From Streptomyces sp. FIT100 (GTDB taxonomy: Bacteria; Actinomycetota; Actinomycetes; Streptomycetales; Streptomycetaceae), in contig NZ_CP075715.1 of assembly GCF_024584805.1 (NCBI RefSeq), forward strand, positions 7,783,526-7,847,525: DNA of 64,000 nucleotides. The letters run 5' to 3'. A model generated the notes under the pieces. That model was given only the letters and a program-made list of their open reading frames with translations. It did not search any database and had not been told where the DNA came from. This document shows, piece by piece, positions 17,674 to 26,671 of this stretch; positions within the stretch are counted from its first letter, which is position 1, and every line of letters begins with the position of its first letter. The translations under genes were made by a program, and so were the position numbers.

Positions 17674-18537
17674 ATGGGACACCTGGACCACGCCACCTTC
17701 GGCTGGCTGACCCCCGCGCTGTCGTACGTGATGGCCTGCATCGGCGCCGCCCTCGGCCTGCGCTGCACCGTACGGGCGCTCGAAGCGAGCGGCAGTTCAC
17801 GCCGCAACTGGCTCATCACCGCCGCATCCGCCATCGGCACCGGCATCTGGACGATGCACTTCGTCGCCATGCTCGGCTTCGGTGTCACCGGCACCGACAT
17901 CCGCTACAACGTGCCGCTGACCATCCTCAGCCTGATCGTCGCCATGCTCGTCGTCGGCGCCGGGGTCTTCGCCGTCGGCTACAGCCGCGACCGCGTCAGA
18001 GCCCTGCTGCTCGGAGGGCTCACCACCGGACTCGGCGTCGCGAGCATGCACTACCTCGGCATGGCCGCGCTCCGCCTGCACGGCGAAGTGCGCTACGACC
18101 CGCTGCTCGTCGCGCTCTCCGTCGCCATCGCCGTGATCGCCGCGACCGCCGCCCTCTGGGCGGCGCTCAACATCAAGTCACCCGTCGCGGTCGCCGTCGC
18201 CTCCCTCGTCATGGGCGCGGCGGTCAGCAGCATGCACTACACCGGGATGCTCGCGGTCAGCGTGCGTGTCGAGCCCTCGGGCCCGGCACTGCCCGGGGCC
18301 ACGGCGATGCAGTTCATCTTCCCCCTCGCCGTCGGCCTCGGGTCGTACCTCTTCCTCACCTCCGCCTTCGTCGCCCTCTCCCCGACGGCGCGGGAACGGG
18401 CCGCCTACGCCTCGGCCGAGCGGATCACCGAACCGGGCGAACGGGCCCCCGACCAGGGCGGACGCAGCACCGAGCCGGGCGGACGCAGCACCGAGTCGGG
18501 CGGACGGAGTACCGAGCCGGCCGGCGTCCCCCGGTAG
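17674..18537 (+). CDS. MHYT-domain integral membrane sensor
   Basis: This 287-residue protein has seven predicted membrane helices. The hallmark repeats are WTMHFVAM near residue 59, ASMHYLGM near 126 and SSMHYTGM near 189, thought in this family to coordinate a metal (copper) and sense a diatomic ligand. The usual output domain (GGDEF/EAL) is absent. Instead there is a hydrophilic tail after residue 247 with near-exact GGRSTEP repeats encoded by a short tandem repeat. It lies 69 nt before the conservon histidine kinase on the same strand, so it may feed that signalling system. Confidence 0.85.
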   Translation: MGHLDHATFGWLTPALSYVMACIGAALGLRCTVRALEASGSSRRNWLITAASAIGTGIWTMHFVAMLGFGVTGTDIRYNVPLTILSLIVAMLVVGAGVFAVGYSRDRVRALLLGGLTTGLGVASMHYLGMAALRLHGEVRYDPLLVALSVAIAVIAATAALWAALNIKSPVAVAVASLVMGAAVSSMHYTGMLAVSVRVEPSGPALPGATAMQFIFPLAVGLGSYLFLTSAFVALSPTARERAAYASAERITEPGERAPDQGGRSTEPGGRSTESGGRSTEPAGVPR

Positions 18538-18606
18538 CCCGCCCGTCCACCACCCGCCGCGACACCGCCCGACGCACCCACACCCCGTATCCGGAACGAG
18601 GAGGCC

Positions 18607-21276
18607 ATGCGCACACCACGCAGCACCCCCGGCGCCGACACGCCAGACCCGCACGGCCCCACTCCGCCTTTCCCCACCGCCGAATCCGCCGCGCAGCCGG
18701 TGCGCGGGCGCCGCGCCCACGCCGGACCGCCCGCGGACGAACAGCCCGAACCGGGAGCCGACCGCGACCCGGCCACGGCGCGTGCCCAGGGACGGGGCGC
18801 GGGCGAGGGATGGCGGCTGCGCCCGCGGACGGTACGCGCCAAGATCGTCTCGCTGCTGATGGTCCCCGTCGTCTCCCTCCTCGCCCTCTGGGGCTTCGCC
18901 ACCGTCACCACCGCCCAGGACGTCGCCCGGCTGCGCCAGCTCCAGGACGTCGAGAACCGCGTCCGCGAACCCGTCGCCGAGGCCGTCACCGCCCTCCAGA
19001 CCGAACGCCGCGCCGCACTCCGCCAGCTCACCGCCCCCGCCGCCGAACGCGCCGCCGACCTCCAGCAGCAGGCCAGGCTCACCGACGCCGCGCTCGCCAG
19101 GCTCTCCCTCGACGAGAACCACACCGTCGCCGACGCGGGCGGCCTCCCCGCGGGCGTCACCGAGCGCCTCGGCCGGTTCGTCGACTCGGCCGCCGCGATC
19201 CCCGCCCTGCGCACCTCCGTCCTCGACCGCAAGGCCGACTGGGACCGTACGTACGAGACGTACACCGGCGCCATCACCGCGGCGTTCGCCGTGCAGGGCG
19301 CCCTCACCGGCATCCAGGACACCACTCCCGGCTCCGACGCCCGCGTCCTCCTGGAGTTCGGCCGCGCCTCGGAAATGCTCGCCCGCGAGGACGCGCTGCT
19401 CAGCACGGCCCACACGACCGGATCCTTCGGGGCGGAGCGTCTGCGACTGTTCACCGGCGCCGTCGAGACCCGCCGCGCCCTCACCGAATCCGCCGTCGCC
19501 GATCTACGGGCGCCCGAACGCGCCGCCTGGCGCGAACTCACCTCCCAGAGCGCCTACCGGGCACTGGAAGCGGCAGAGAACAGGACCCTCGCCGCGCCCG
19601 CCGGCCGCCGTGCCGCCACCGCCGTGCCCGCCGGCACCTGGGAGGCCGCCCACAGCACCGTCCGCACCGCCGCCCGCGACATCGAGACGAACGCCCGGCG
19701 CAGCGCCGCCGACCGGGCCGACCCCTTCGGCCAGGGACTCCTCACCGCCGCGGGCGCCGCCGTCCTCCTCGGCCTCGCCGCCGTCGCCGCCTCGCTCGTC
19801 ATCTCCGTGCGCATCGGCCGCGCCCTCGTCGTCGAACTCGTCAGCCTCCGCAACACCGCCCTGGAGATCGCCCGCCACAAACTGCCCCACGCCATGCGCC
19901 GGCTCCGTACCGGCGACGAGATCGACGTCCAGGCCGAGGCACCGCCGGGACCGCCGCCGCAGGACGAGATCGCCGAGGTCGGCGAGGCGCTCTCGACCGT
20001 CCACCGGGCCGCCCTCAGCGCCGCCGTCGAACGCGCCGAACTCGCCAGCGGCATCTCCGGAGTCTTCGTCAACCTCGCCCGCCGCAGCCAGGTCCTCGTC
20101 CACCGGCAGCTCAACCTGCTCGACAGCATGGAACGCCGCGCCGAGGACCCCAACGAACTCGGCGACCTCTTCCGCCTCGACCACCTCACCACCCGTATGC
20201 GCCGCCACGCCGAGAGCCTGATCATCCTCTCCGGCTCCGCACCCGGCCGGGCCTGGCGCATGCCCGTACCGCTCACCAACGTCGTCCGCGCCGCCGTGTC
20301 CGAGATCGAGGACTACGCACGCGTCGAAGTGCGGCAGCTGCCCGAGAGCGCCGTCGTCGGCTCCGCCGTCGCCGACGTCACCCACCTCCTCGCGGAACTC
20401 GTCGAGAACGCCGCCCAGTTCTCCCCGCCCCACACCAAGGTCCGCGTCAGCGGCGAGCCCGTCGGCAACGGCTACGCCCTGGAGATCGAGGACCGCGGCC
20501 TGGGCATGGGCAAGGAGGCCCTCGCCGAGGCCAACCGCCGCATCGAACAGTCCGAGGCCCTCGACCTCTTCGACAGCGACCGGCTCGGACTCTTCGTCGT
20601 CAGCCGCCTCGCGGCCCGCCACGAGATCAGGGTCCGGCTGCGGACCTCGCCGTACGGAGGGACCACGGCGGTCGTCCTGATCCCCATGCCGCTCCTGCAG
20701 AGCGCACTGCCGCCGGGAGGCACCTCCCCGGCCGGCCGCGCCAAGGAGACGGCCCCGCCCGTCGCCCACGCGCTCGCGCAGGACGAGGAGTCCGAACCGG
20801 GCGCGACCGGCCCACGCGCCCTGGAGCGCAGGCTCGATGCCGCACCGCCGCCCCCCGGCGTCATCGCCCTGCGGCTGCGCGGCCGCCCTCACGCCGCCGA
20901 GCAGCCCGGGTCCCACACCGAGCCGGACACCGGAGCGCACCCCCACCCCCACCCTCAGCAGCACCAGCCCCACCCGCACATCCACTCCCAGGGGCAGCCG
21001 CCTGTTCCGTCGCCGCCCCACGCCGAGGACGAGGCGGGCGGGCTCCCGCGCCGCGTCCGGCAGGCCAGCCTCGTACAGCAACTGCGCGAAGCCCCCAGGC
21101 CCGAACCGGCGGAAGCGGCCGGCAGCAGCCCGCGCGACATCACGGAACGCACCCCGGAGCAGGCCAGGGACCGCATGGCCGCCTACCGCGCCGGCTGGGC
21201 GCGCGGCGGCGGTGCGGCCCCCGGCCGGAACGGCCACCACAGCAGCGCCCACAGCAGCGAAGGAGACCTGGCATGA
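18607..21276 (+). CDS. cvnA: CvnA-type sensor histidine kinase (nitrate-sensor-like extracellular domain)
   Basis: This 889-residue membrane kinase is the first gene of a conservon. A disordered N-terminus is followed by one membrane helix near residues 80-100, an extracellular all-helical region, a second helix near 380-402, a HAMP-like segment and a kinase core. FRLDHLTTRMRRHAE near residue 525 is the dimerisation region. N box HLLAELVENAAQFS, G1 IEDRGLGMG and G2 DSDRLGLFVVSRLA are present. The C-terminus (about 700-889) is Pro/His-rich and probably unstructured, with a histidine-dense patch near residues 780-800. GAGGAGG precedes the ATG. Its stop overlaps cvnB (ATGA). Confidence 0.9.
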   Translation: MRTPRSTPGADTPDPHGPTPPFPTAESAAQPVRGRRAHAGPPADEQPEPGADRDPATARAQGRGAGEGWRLRPRTVRAKIVSLLMVPVVSLLALWGFATVTTAQDVARLRQLQDVENRVREPVAEAVTALQTERRAALRQLTAPAAERAADLQQQARLTDAALARLSLDENHTVADAGGLPAGVTERLGRFVDSAAAIPALRTSVLDRKADWDRTYETYTGAITAAFAVQGALTGIQDTTPGSDARVLLEFGRASEMLAREDALLSTAHTTGSFGAERLRLFTGAVETRRALTESAVADLRAPERAAWRELTSQSAYRALEAAENRTLAAPAGRRAATAVPAGTWEAAHSTVRTAARDIETNARRSAADRADPFGQGLLTAAGAAVLLGLAAVAASLVISVRIGRALVVELVSLRNTALEIARHKLPHAMRRLRTGDEIDVQAEAPPGPPPQDEIAEVGEALSTVHRAALSAAVERAELASGISGVFVNLARRSQVLVHRQLNLLDSMERRAEDPNELGDLFRLDHLTTRMRRHAESLIILSGSAPGRAWRMPVPLTNVVRAAVSEIEDYARVEVRQLPESAVVGSAVADVTHLLAELVENAAQFSPPHTKVRVSGEPVGNGYALEIEDRGLGMGKEALAEANRRIEQSEALDLFDSDRLGLFVVSRLAARHEIRVRLRTSPYGGTTAVVLIPMPLLQSALPPGGTSPAGRAKETAPPVAHALAQDEESEPGATGPRALERRLDAAPPPPGVIALRLRGRPHAAEQPGSHTEPDTGAHPHPHPQQHQPHPHIHSQGQPPVPSPPHAEDEAGGLPRRVRQASLVQQLREAPRPEPAEAAGSSPRDITERTPEQARDRMAAYRAGWARGGGAAPGRNGHHSSAHSSEGDLA

Positions 21277-21707
21277 TCGACCACGAGAGGATCGCCCCGC
21301 ACCGCTCCGGAGAACTCGACTGGCTGCTCGACGACCTGGTGCTGCGAGTGACCGAGGTCCGGCACGCGGTCGTCCTCTCCAACGACGGCCTCGCCGTCGG
21401 CGCCTCGGGCGGACTGAGCCGCGAGGACGCCGAGCACCTCGCCGCCGTCGCCTCCGGATTCCACAGCCTCGCCAAGGGCGCGGGGCGCCACTTCCACGCC
21501 GGCTCCGTACGCCAGACGATGGTCGAGATGGACGACGGCTTCCTCTTCGTCGCCGCGGCGGGGGACGGTTCCTGCCTCGCCGTCCTCAGCGCCGTGACCG
21601 CGGACATCGGCCTGATCGCGTACGAGATGGCCCGCCTCGTCAAGCGCGTCGGCGAGCACCTGCACACCCCACCGCGCATGTCCACCACCCCGCCCGCCGC
21701 CGGCTGA
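21273..21707 (+). CDS. cvnB: CvnB-type roadblock/LC7 protein
   Basis: This 144-residue roadblock/LC7 protein contains GELDWLLDDLVLRVTEVRHA, then SNDGLAVGASGGLSREDAEHLAAV, as in conservon B proteins. These act as regulators or scaffolds for the CvnD GTPase. The ATG at 21273 overlaps the cvnA stop by 4 bp, so synthesis should be stoichiometric with the kinase. It is close in sequence to the unlinked roadblock protein at 33682-34095. Confidence 0.92.
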   Translation: MIDHERIAPHRSGELDWLLDDLVLRVTEVRHAVVLSNDGLAVGASGGLSREDAEHLAAVASGFHSLAKGAGRHFHAGSVRQTMVEMDDGFLFVAAAGDGSCLAVLSAVTADIGLIAYEMARLVKRVGEHLHTPPRMSTTPPAAG

Positions 21708-21728
21708 CCGGAGGGAGGCTCCACGACC

Positions 21729-22142
21729 ATGAACGACGCCGGCGAGGAAAGCCAGGAGCACGAGGGAAGCCGCTGGTACGACGCCGACGCGGGTCCGCTC
21801 GTCCGCCCGTATGCCATGACCGGAGGCCGTACGCAGCCAGGTCCCGGTTCCGTGCGGTTCGACCTGATCGCCCTCGTCGACATCGCCCCCGACGCGGCGG
21901 GACGGGCCGAGGAGTCGCTCTTCGGCCCCGAGCACCGGGCCCTGCTCGACCTCTGCCGCGTCGAGACCCAGTCGGTCGCCGAACTCGCCGCGGACGCCGA
22001 CCTGCCCGTCGGCGTCGTCCGCGTGCTCCTCGGCGACCTCCTCGAGGCCGGTTACGTCACCGTCCGCCGGCCCGTACCGCCCGCGCAGCTGCCCGACGAG
22101 AAGATCCTCCGGGAGGTGATCGAGGGACTCAGGGCGCTCTAG
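21729..22142 (+). CDS. cvnC: CvnC-type DUF742 protein
   Basis: This 137-residue DUF742 protein is the conservon C component. Features are RWYDADAGPLVRPYAMTGGRT near the N-terminus and a winged-helix-like C-terminal half (LCRVETQSVAELAADADLPVGVVRVLLGDLLEAGYV). A strong GGAGGGAGG site precedes the ATG, 21 nt after cvnB. In most conservons a cvnD GTPase gene follows or overlaps at once. Here there is none; a dispersed repeat begins 18 nt past the stop. Confidence 0.92.
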   Translation: MNDAGEESQEHEGSRWYDADAGPLVRPYAMTGGRTQPGPGSVRFDLIALVDIAPDAAGRAEESLFGPEHRALLDLCRVETQSVAELAADADLPVGVVRVLLGDLLEAGYVTVRRPVPPAQLPDEKILREVIEGLRAL

Positions 22143-22160
22143 GGACTGTCGTCGAAGGAG

Positions 22161-22348
22161 CCTCGTCCGTCCGGAGGCCGGGCCCGGCGGTGTCTGGTGC
22201 GCGCGATCGCAAGGCAGAGGAGGGAGCCCATGGGGGGCACCTCCCGTGTCCGAAGGGCCACGGGGGACATAGGCGACCGGCGACAACGCGGCGTGGGGGC
22301 ACCTCCCAGGCGCGAGTTCTGGGGGGAGCGTGCCAGGCGTCGCCGGGC
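22161..22348 (+). repeat. Dispersed repeat, copy A
   Basis: This non-coding element of about 190 bp aligns along its length with the reverse complement of 31869-32028. Shared blocks include GGGCCCGGCGGTGTCTGGTG, CGAAGGGCCAC and GAGCGTGCCAG, and an extra 25 bp near 22297-22321 is missing from the other copy. It contains GC-rich self-complementary tracts (GGGGGCACCTCCC twice), so transcripts would be highly structured. It has no coding capacity and behaves like a MITE or REP-type element. It sits between the cvnC stop and the nucleoside hydrolase gene. Confidence 0.8.
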
Positions 22349-22464
22349 CGGCGGGCCCCTTTCCGGCCGCCTGCACGTGTCCGGGCACGGCATGTGCCCC
22401 GGCGCACTCGGGAGGCAGACTGGTGGGGCACGCTTCCGACCGGACGCCGACGCCGAGGAGCACC

Positions 22465-23409
22465 GTGCCTGTCCCGATCATCATCGACTGCGACCCCGGG
22501 CACGATGACGCCGTCGCCATCCTGCTCGCGGCCGGGGATCCCGCGATCGACCTGCTCGCGATCACGACGGTCGCGGGCAACCAGGTGGTCGAGAAGACCA
22601 CCCTGAACGCCCGACGGATCTGCACCGCGGCCGGAATCACGGACGTCCCCATCGCCGCGGGCTGCGCCCGGCCGCTGGTGCAACCGCTGTACGTGGCGGA
22701 CGACGTGCACGGCGACTCGGGAATGGACGGCCCCCACTTCGGTGAACCCACCGTGGACGCTGTCGCGGAGCACGCCGTCGACCTCATGCACCGGATCCTC
22801 ACCGGCCATCCGGAGCCCGTCACTCTCGTCCCGACCGCCCCGCTGACCAATATCGCCCTGCTGCTGACCCGCTATCCGGAGGTGGTCCCGCGCATCCGCG
22901 AGATCGTCCTCATGGGCGGCACGACCGAGCGCGGAAACCGCACGCCCGCCGCCGAGTTCAACATGTACGTGGACCCCGAGGCCGCCGACATCGTCTTCCG
23001 CAGCGGGGTACCGGTGACCATGTGCGGGCTCAACGTCACGCACCAGGCGCTCGCGACGCCCGACGTGCTCGCCCGGCTCGACGGGCTCGGTACCGAACTC
23101 GGCCGCATCTGCGTCGAGTTGATGACCTACTTCGCCTCGACGTACCGCCGCCTGTGGGGCTTCGAGGCCCCGCCGCTGCACGACCCGGTCGCCGTGGCCC
23201 GGCTCATCGACCCCTCGATCGTGGAGTGCGCCGACGCGAGCGTGGCCGTCGAACTGCGCGGCGAATACACCCGAGGAGCGACGGTCGTGGACCTGCACCA
23301 GTACCTGGACCGGCCCGTCAACGCGCGGGTGGCGGTCTCCCTGGACAGCGCGAAGTTCTGGGACCGGGTGGTCGCCGCCGTCGACGCGCTCGGGAAAAGG
23401 GAGGGATGA
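22465..23409 (+). CDS. Inosine-uridine preferring nucleoside hydrolase
   Basis: The 314-residue protein hydrolyses the N-glycosidic bond of ribonucleosides, giving base plus ribose. The calcium-binding signature DCDPGHDDA is at residues 7-15. VPTAPLTNIALL near residue 115, AEFNMYVDPEAA near 165 and the histidine in LHDPVAVA near 236 complete the active site. The GTG at 22465 is preferred (GAGGAG just upstream) over a longer frame beginning inside the repeat. No transporter or regulator is adjacent. Confidence 0.92.
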   Translation: MPVPIIIDCDPGHDDAVAILLAAGDPAIDLLAITTVAGNQVVEKTTLNARRICTAAGITDVPIAAGCARPLVQPLYVADDVHGDSGMDGPHFGEPTVDAVAEHAVDLMHRILTGHPEPVTLVPTAPLTNIALLLTRYPEVVPRIREIVLMGGTTERGNRTPAAEFNMYVDPEAADIVFRSGVPVTMCGLNVTHQALATPDVLARLDGLGTELGRICVELMTYFASTYRRLWGFEAPPLHDPVAVARLIDPSIVECADASVAVELRGEYTRGATVVDLHQYLDRPVNARVAVSLDSAKFWDRVVAAVDALGKREG

Positions 23410-23934
23410 CCGGGCGCCGCACACGCGGCCTCGTGACCGGCCGCCGTACGCGCGCGTGCCGACACGAAGCCCGCCCCGTTCCCGCCCCGGCTGCACGGCG
23501 TCCCGCAGGACCTCGTCCCGCAACCCAGCGCAGCAGCGGCTGATCAGCTTCCGGCAGACGGCTCGGCCGTGGCCTGACGGCTTCGCGGTCGAGGACGGGA
23601 TCGGGAAACCGGTGCCGTCGTGCGTACGCATGATCACTCTCAGCTCCTGGAACGAGGTGCTGACGACGGTTGGCGGTCGCAGCGGTGCCGAACGGCCAGT
23701 GGACGCGGTCGAGCACATTGGTACGCGTCCACACCCCCTGTCGGCGCAAACGCGGGCGCCGGGCGCCCCCGGCCATGCCTTCAGCGGCGGTCGGTCCGGC
23801 GATCCAGGCATAACGACGCGATACGGGGGTACCTGGGAGCCGAGCCAGGCCGCGTCCGGTGGCTCCGGTGGCATGCGCCCCCTTCCGCCCGCCGGACCGG
23901 CACGCCCAACGGGGGGAGAGGAGCGCCGACCATC
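23410..23934. other. Non-coding gap of about 525 bp, no supported gene
   Basis: Open frames exist on both strands but none has a ribosome site, family match or normal codon bias through its length. The region may hold an eroded gene: a minus-strand frame around 23500-23640 reads with fewer arginine/proline runs than chance frames here. I cannot name it. The plus-strand part must carry the promoter of the DJ-1-type gene. Confidence 0.4.
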
Positions 23935-24498
23935 ATGAACATCGCCTTCCTCATGGCGCCGGAAGGCGTCGAACAGATCGAACTCACCCGCCCGTGGCAG
24001 GCCGTCGCCCGCGCAGGCGACACGCCTTTGCTGCTCTCCACGAAGCCCGGCCGCATCCAGGCATTCCACCACCTCGACAAGGCCGACAGCTTCCCCGTCG
24101 ACCTCGTCGTCCCCGGCGGCGGCTCCGCGACCGACTTCGACGCCCTCGTCCTGCCCGGCGGCGTGGCCAATCCCGATGCGCTGCGGATGGACGAGAAGGC
24201 CGTGGCCTTCATACGGGCGTTCTTCGACGAGGGCAAGCCGGTCGCGGCGATCTGCCACGCGCCCTGGACCCTCGTCGAGGCCGATGTGGTGCGCGGCAGG
24301 AGTCTGACGTCCTGGCCCAGCCTCCGCACCGACATCCGCAACGCCGGCGGCATCTGGGTCGACGAACAGGTGAAGGTGTGCCGCGAAGGCCCGAACACGC
24401 TGATCACCAGTCGTAAGCCGGCCGACCTCGAAGCCTTCTGCTCGGCCCTCACGGACGAGCTGGCGAAGGAGTCCGCCGGGTCGGGCGCCCGGCCCTGA
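23935..24498 (+). CDS. DJ-1/PfpI-family protein (general stress protein 18/glyoxalase-like)
   Basis: The 187-residue class I glutamine-amidotransferase-like protein has a nucleophile elbow AAICHAPWTLVEA with the cysteine near residue 104. It also has ALVLPGGVANPD near residue 73 and an acidic residue in MAPEGVEQIEL that pairs with the cysteine. Members act as stress-induced deglycases, peptidase-like proteins or glyoxalases. The ATG at 23935 is the only start consistent with homology; its GGAGAGGAG is about 12 nt away, a rather long spacing. Confidence 0.88.
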   Translation: MNIAFLMAPEGVEQIELTRPWQAVARAGDTPLLLSTKPGRIQAFHHLDKADSFPVDLVVPGGGSATDFDALVLPGGVANPDALRMDEKAVAFIRAFFDEGKPVAAICHAPWTLVEADVVRGRSLTSWPSLRTDIRNAGGIWVDEQVKVCREGPNTLITSRKPADLEAFCSALTDELAKESAGSGARP

Positions 24499-24644
24499 CC
24501 CGGCGTCCCGGCCGGTCACGAGGTGTCGCCTCCGCGGTGTGGCCTCCGCGGAGGCGCCTGTGTCACGAGGGTCCGGCCGGGTAGGTGCACGGTCAGAGGA
24601 CCCGAGGCCGTCGGAGAGTCCCCGGCGGGCCCTCGGGGCATGCC

Positions 24645-25817
24645 ATGCGACTCGTACACCTCACCCCCCTCTACGAGCGCCCCGGCCCCTGGGCCAGCGT
24701 CTGCGTCGGCGTGCCCCGCGCGGCCCACGCGGCCGACGGGGCGGAGACGGCCGAGGCGGCCGAGTCGGTCGAGTCGGGCCCCGGCGAACGGGAGCTCGCC
24801 GCCCGCGAGATCTGCCGGGAACTGGGCCGCCAAGGCGTCGACGCGGCCACGGGCAGGGCCGTCCACGAAGCGCTGACCGAGTGGCCGGGAGCCGCAGGCG
24901 CGGAGGGCCGGGCGATCTACGCCACGCACGGCGAGGTCGTACTCGACTCGCCGCTCACCGCCGCGCCAGGGACCCCCGGGATCCACTGGGCGTCCCTGCC
25001 CCGGGTCGCCCCGCTGCTGGACCTCGCCGTCCAGGAACCGGTGTGCCTCGTCGCGTACGTCGACCGCACCGGGGCCGACCTCGAACTCCGCGGCCCGCTC
25101 GGCAGCCGCCCCGCGGGCGAGGCCGAGGGCAAGGACTGGCCCCTGTACCGCACCGCGGCAGCCGACTGGTCCGAGCGCCACTTCCCGATGCACGTGGAGA
25201 ACAGCTGGGACGAGAACACCTGGGAAGAGAACGCCTCGCAGGTCGCCGCGGCGCTCGCGCTCTGCCAGGAGGAGACGCGGGCGGACCTCATCGTCCTCGT
25301 GTGCGGCGACCGCGAACGCCGCGCCGTCACGCAGCACCTGCCGCAGCCACTGCGCCCGCTCACCGTCGCCGCGGAGCACGGCGGTCCCGCCCGCGGCCCC
25401 GGCGCCCGGCTGCCCGACGAGGAGATCGAGCGCGCCCGGCGCGCCCATCTGCGCCGTATCGAGCGCACCGAGCTCGACCGCTACCGCGCGGCCGGCGCTC
25501 TCACGGCCGAGGGCCTGCCCGCCCTCGTTGTCGCGGCGCGCGAGCACCGGATCGCCGAGCTGCTCGTACGCCCCGAGGGACCCGACCCGTGCCGCGAGGT
25601 CTAGGTCGGCCCCGAACCCGACCAGATCGCGGTGGACCGCGGTGGCACGCGGTACTTCGGCGAGGAGCACGCCCCCGAGCCCGGACGCGCCGACGACGCC
25701 CTGCTGAGGTCGGCGGCGGTCAACGGCGCCGAGGTCCTGCGCGTCCACCCGGCGCCCGGCACCGGCGATCGCGGCGTCCCTGCGGGCGGACTCGGGGCCC
25801 TGTTGCGCCGCCCGTAG
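24645..25817 (+). pseudogene. BaeRF family 2 (Rv2629-like) gene with an internal TAG
   Basis: The first 319 codons (24645-25604) encode an archaeo-eukaryotic release-factor-like protein related to mycobacterial Rv2629. The frame meets TAG at 25602-25604, then continues in the same frame for 71 codons to 25817 with the family's conserved end (VGPEPDQIAVDR, then DDALLRSAAVNGAEVL and a GLGALLRR terminus). Relatives have tryptophan at this spot (REVW-GPEPDQ), so one TGG-to-TAG change explains the break. The truncated product would lose the C-terminal subdomain. It may be a recent pseudogene or a sequencing error. Confidence 0.75.
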
Positions 25818-25854
25818 GCGGCCGTAGGCGCCCGCGGACGACGGACGAACGCGC

Positions 25855-26049
25855 GGCGAGCAGGAAGATCTCGTTGAGGCTGTCCGCCACGGAGTGCGCC
25901 GCCTCGGACAGCAGCGCGGGCGACGACGCCGCGAGCCCGCCGATCGACTTCGCGACGGCGATGACGAGGTTCGCGGCGAGGGCGACCACGACCGTCAGCC
26001 GCGTTCGCCGGTCGGCACGCTCGCCCTCCTCGCCCTTCCGACCCGTCAC
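25855..26049 (-). pseudogene. Truncated cation diffusion facilitator (CDF) N-terminus
   Basis: A GTG at 26049 opens a frame whose first 63 residues match the start of a CDF metal-efflux transporter: TVVVALAANLVIAVAKSIGG forms the first membrane helix and SSPALLSEAAHSVADSLNE carries the metal-site His and Asp. Homology stops after IFLLAA near 25865. Full CDF proteins are about 300 residues, so most of the gene is gone. The break lies about 40 bp from the end of the damaged release-factor-like gene, which suggests a deletion junction between them. Confidence 0.72.
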
Positions 26050-26119
26050 GACGACCTCACCGTCTGCCCACCGGCGCGCTCGGCCACCTTCCCAAGGGTC
26101 CTCCTCCGCCTGCCCGGCA

Positions 26120-26570
26120 GCTGCTCCCAGGCGAGCGGCGTGGTGACCGGCGCGCCGTCCCGGGTCCGCACGGAGAAGGGGGCGAGTGCCGTCTGCGCAC
26201 ATCCGTTGCGCTGTGCATCAAGGTAGAACCGATCGCCGCGCGCCGCTTTCCGCACCTGCGTGGCGAGCTACTGCGGCCGCTCAGCGGCGCGATGATGTGC
26301 ACCTCTCGCGTGCCGGTCGTCAGCAGCACCGGCACCGGCCCCAGTTCGCCGCCCGGCTCCCCGAGGAGGAGGGCGGCACGCCGTACCGCATCGCACGTGC
26401 CGTCCGCGTCCCGCGACGACTCCGGCGACGCACGCCGGGCCGGCGAGCTGCACGAGGGTCGCGGTGGCGTCGCACAGCGTGTGCGTGACCGTACCGCCTA
26501 CGTCCTCCTTCTCGGCCTCGGCCCGGTGCGGCGGGCCGGGGAAGCCGTCGGGCGGCTCCTTCCGCATGAA
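26120..26570 (-). pseudogene. Degenerate LigD-type polymerase/primase domain
   Basis: Three minus-strand pieces in different frames together resemble the LigD polymerase domain used in bacterial end joining. FMRKEPPDGFPGPPHRAE...TVTHTLCDATATLVQLA lies at about 26570-26430. RRAALLLGEPGGELG...VLLTTGTREVHIIAPLSG lies at about 26385-26276. RGDRFYLDAQRNGCAQ...LAPFSVRTRDGAPVTTPL lies at about 26240-26125. At least two frameshifts and several short deletions separate them, and no full reading frame remains. This is a clear relic, beside the truncated CDF gene and after the transketolase gene. Confidence 0.72.
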
Positions 26571-26671
26571 CCGGCCTTGGCGCACCGACGCGGCGCCCGG
26601 CCCGCACACGTGCGTGTCGTACTCATCGTCGTCGGCTGCCCGCGGCCGGCGTCCGCCACACAGCCGCGGGC

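Noticed and set aside
16776..21707. A 1643-codon open frame on the plus strand
   Set aside because: Its last 144 codons are the real cvnB gene. The rest lies in another frame of cvnA and neighbours, with Arg/Pro/His-rich composition, as expected in very GC-rich DNA.
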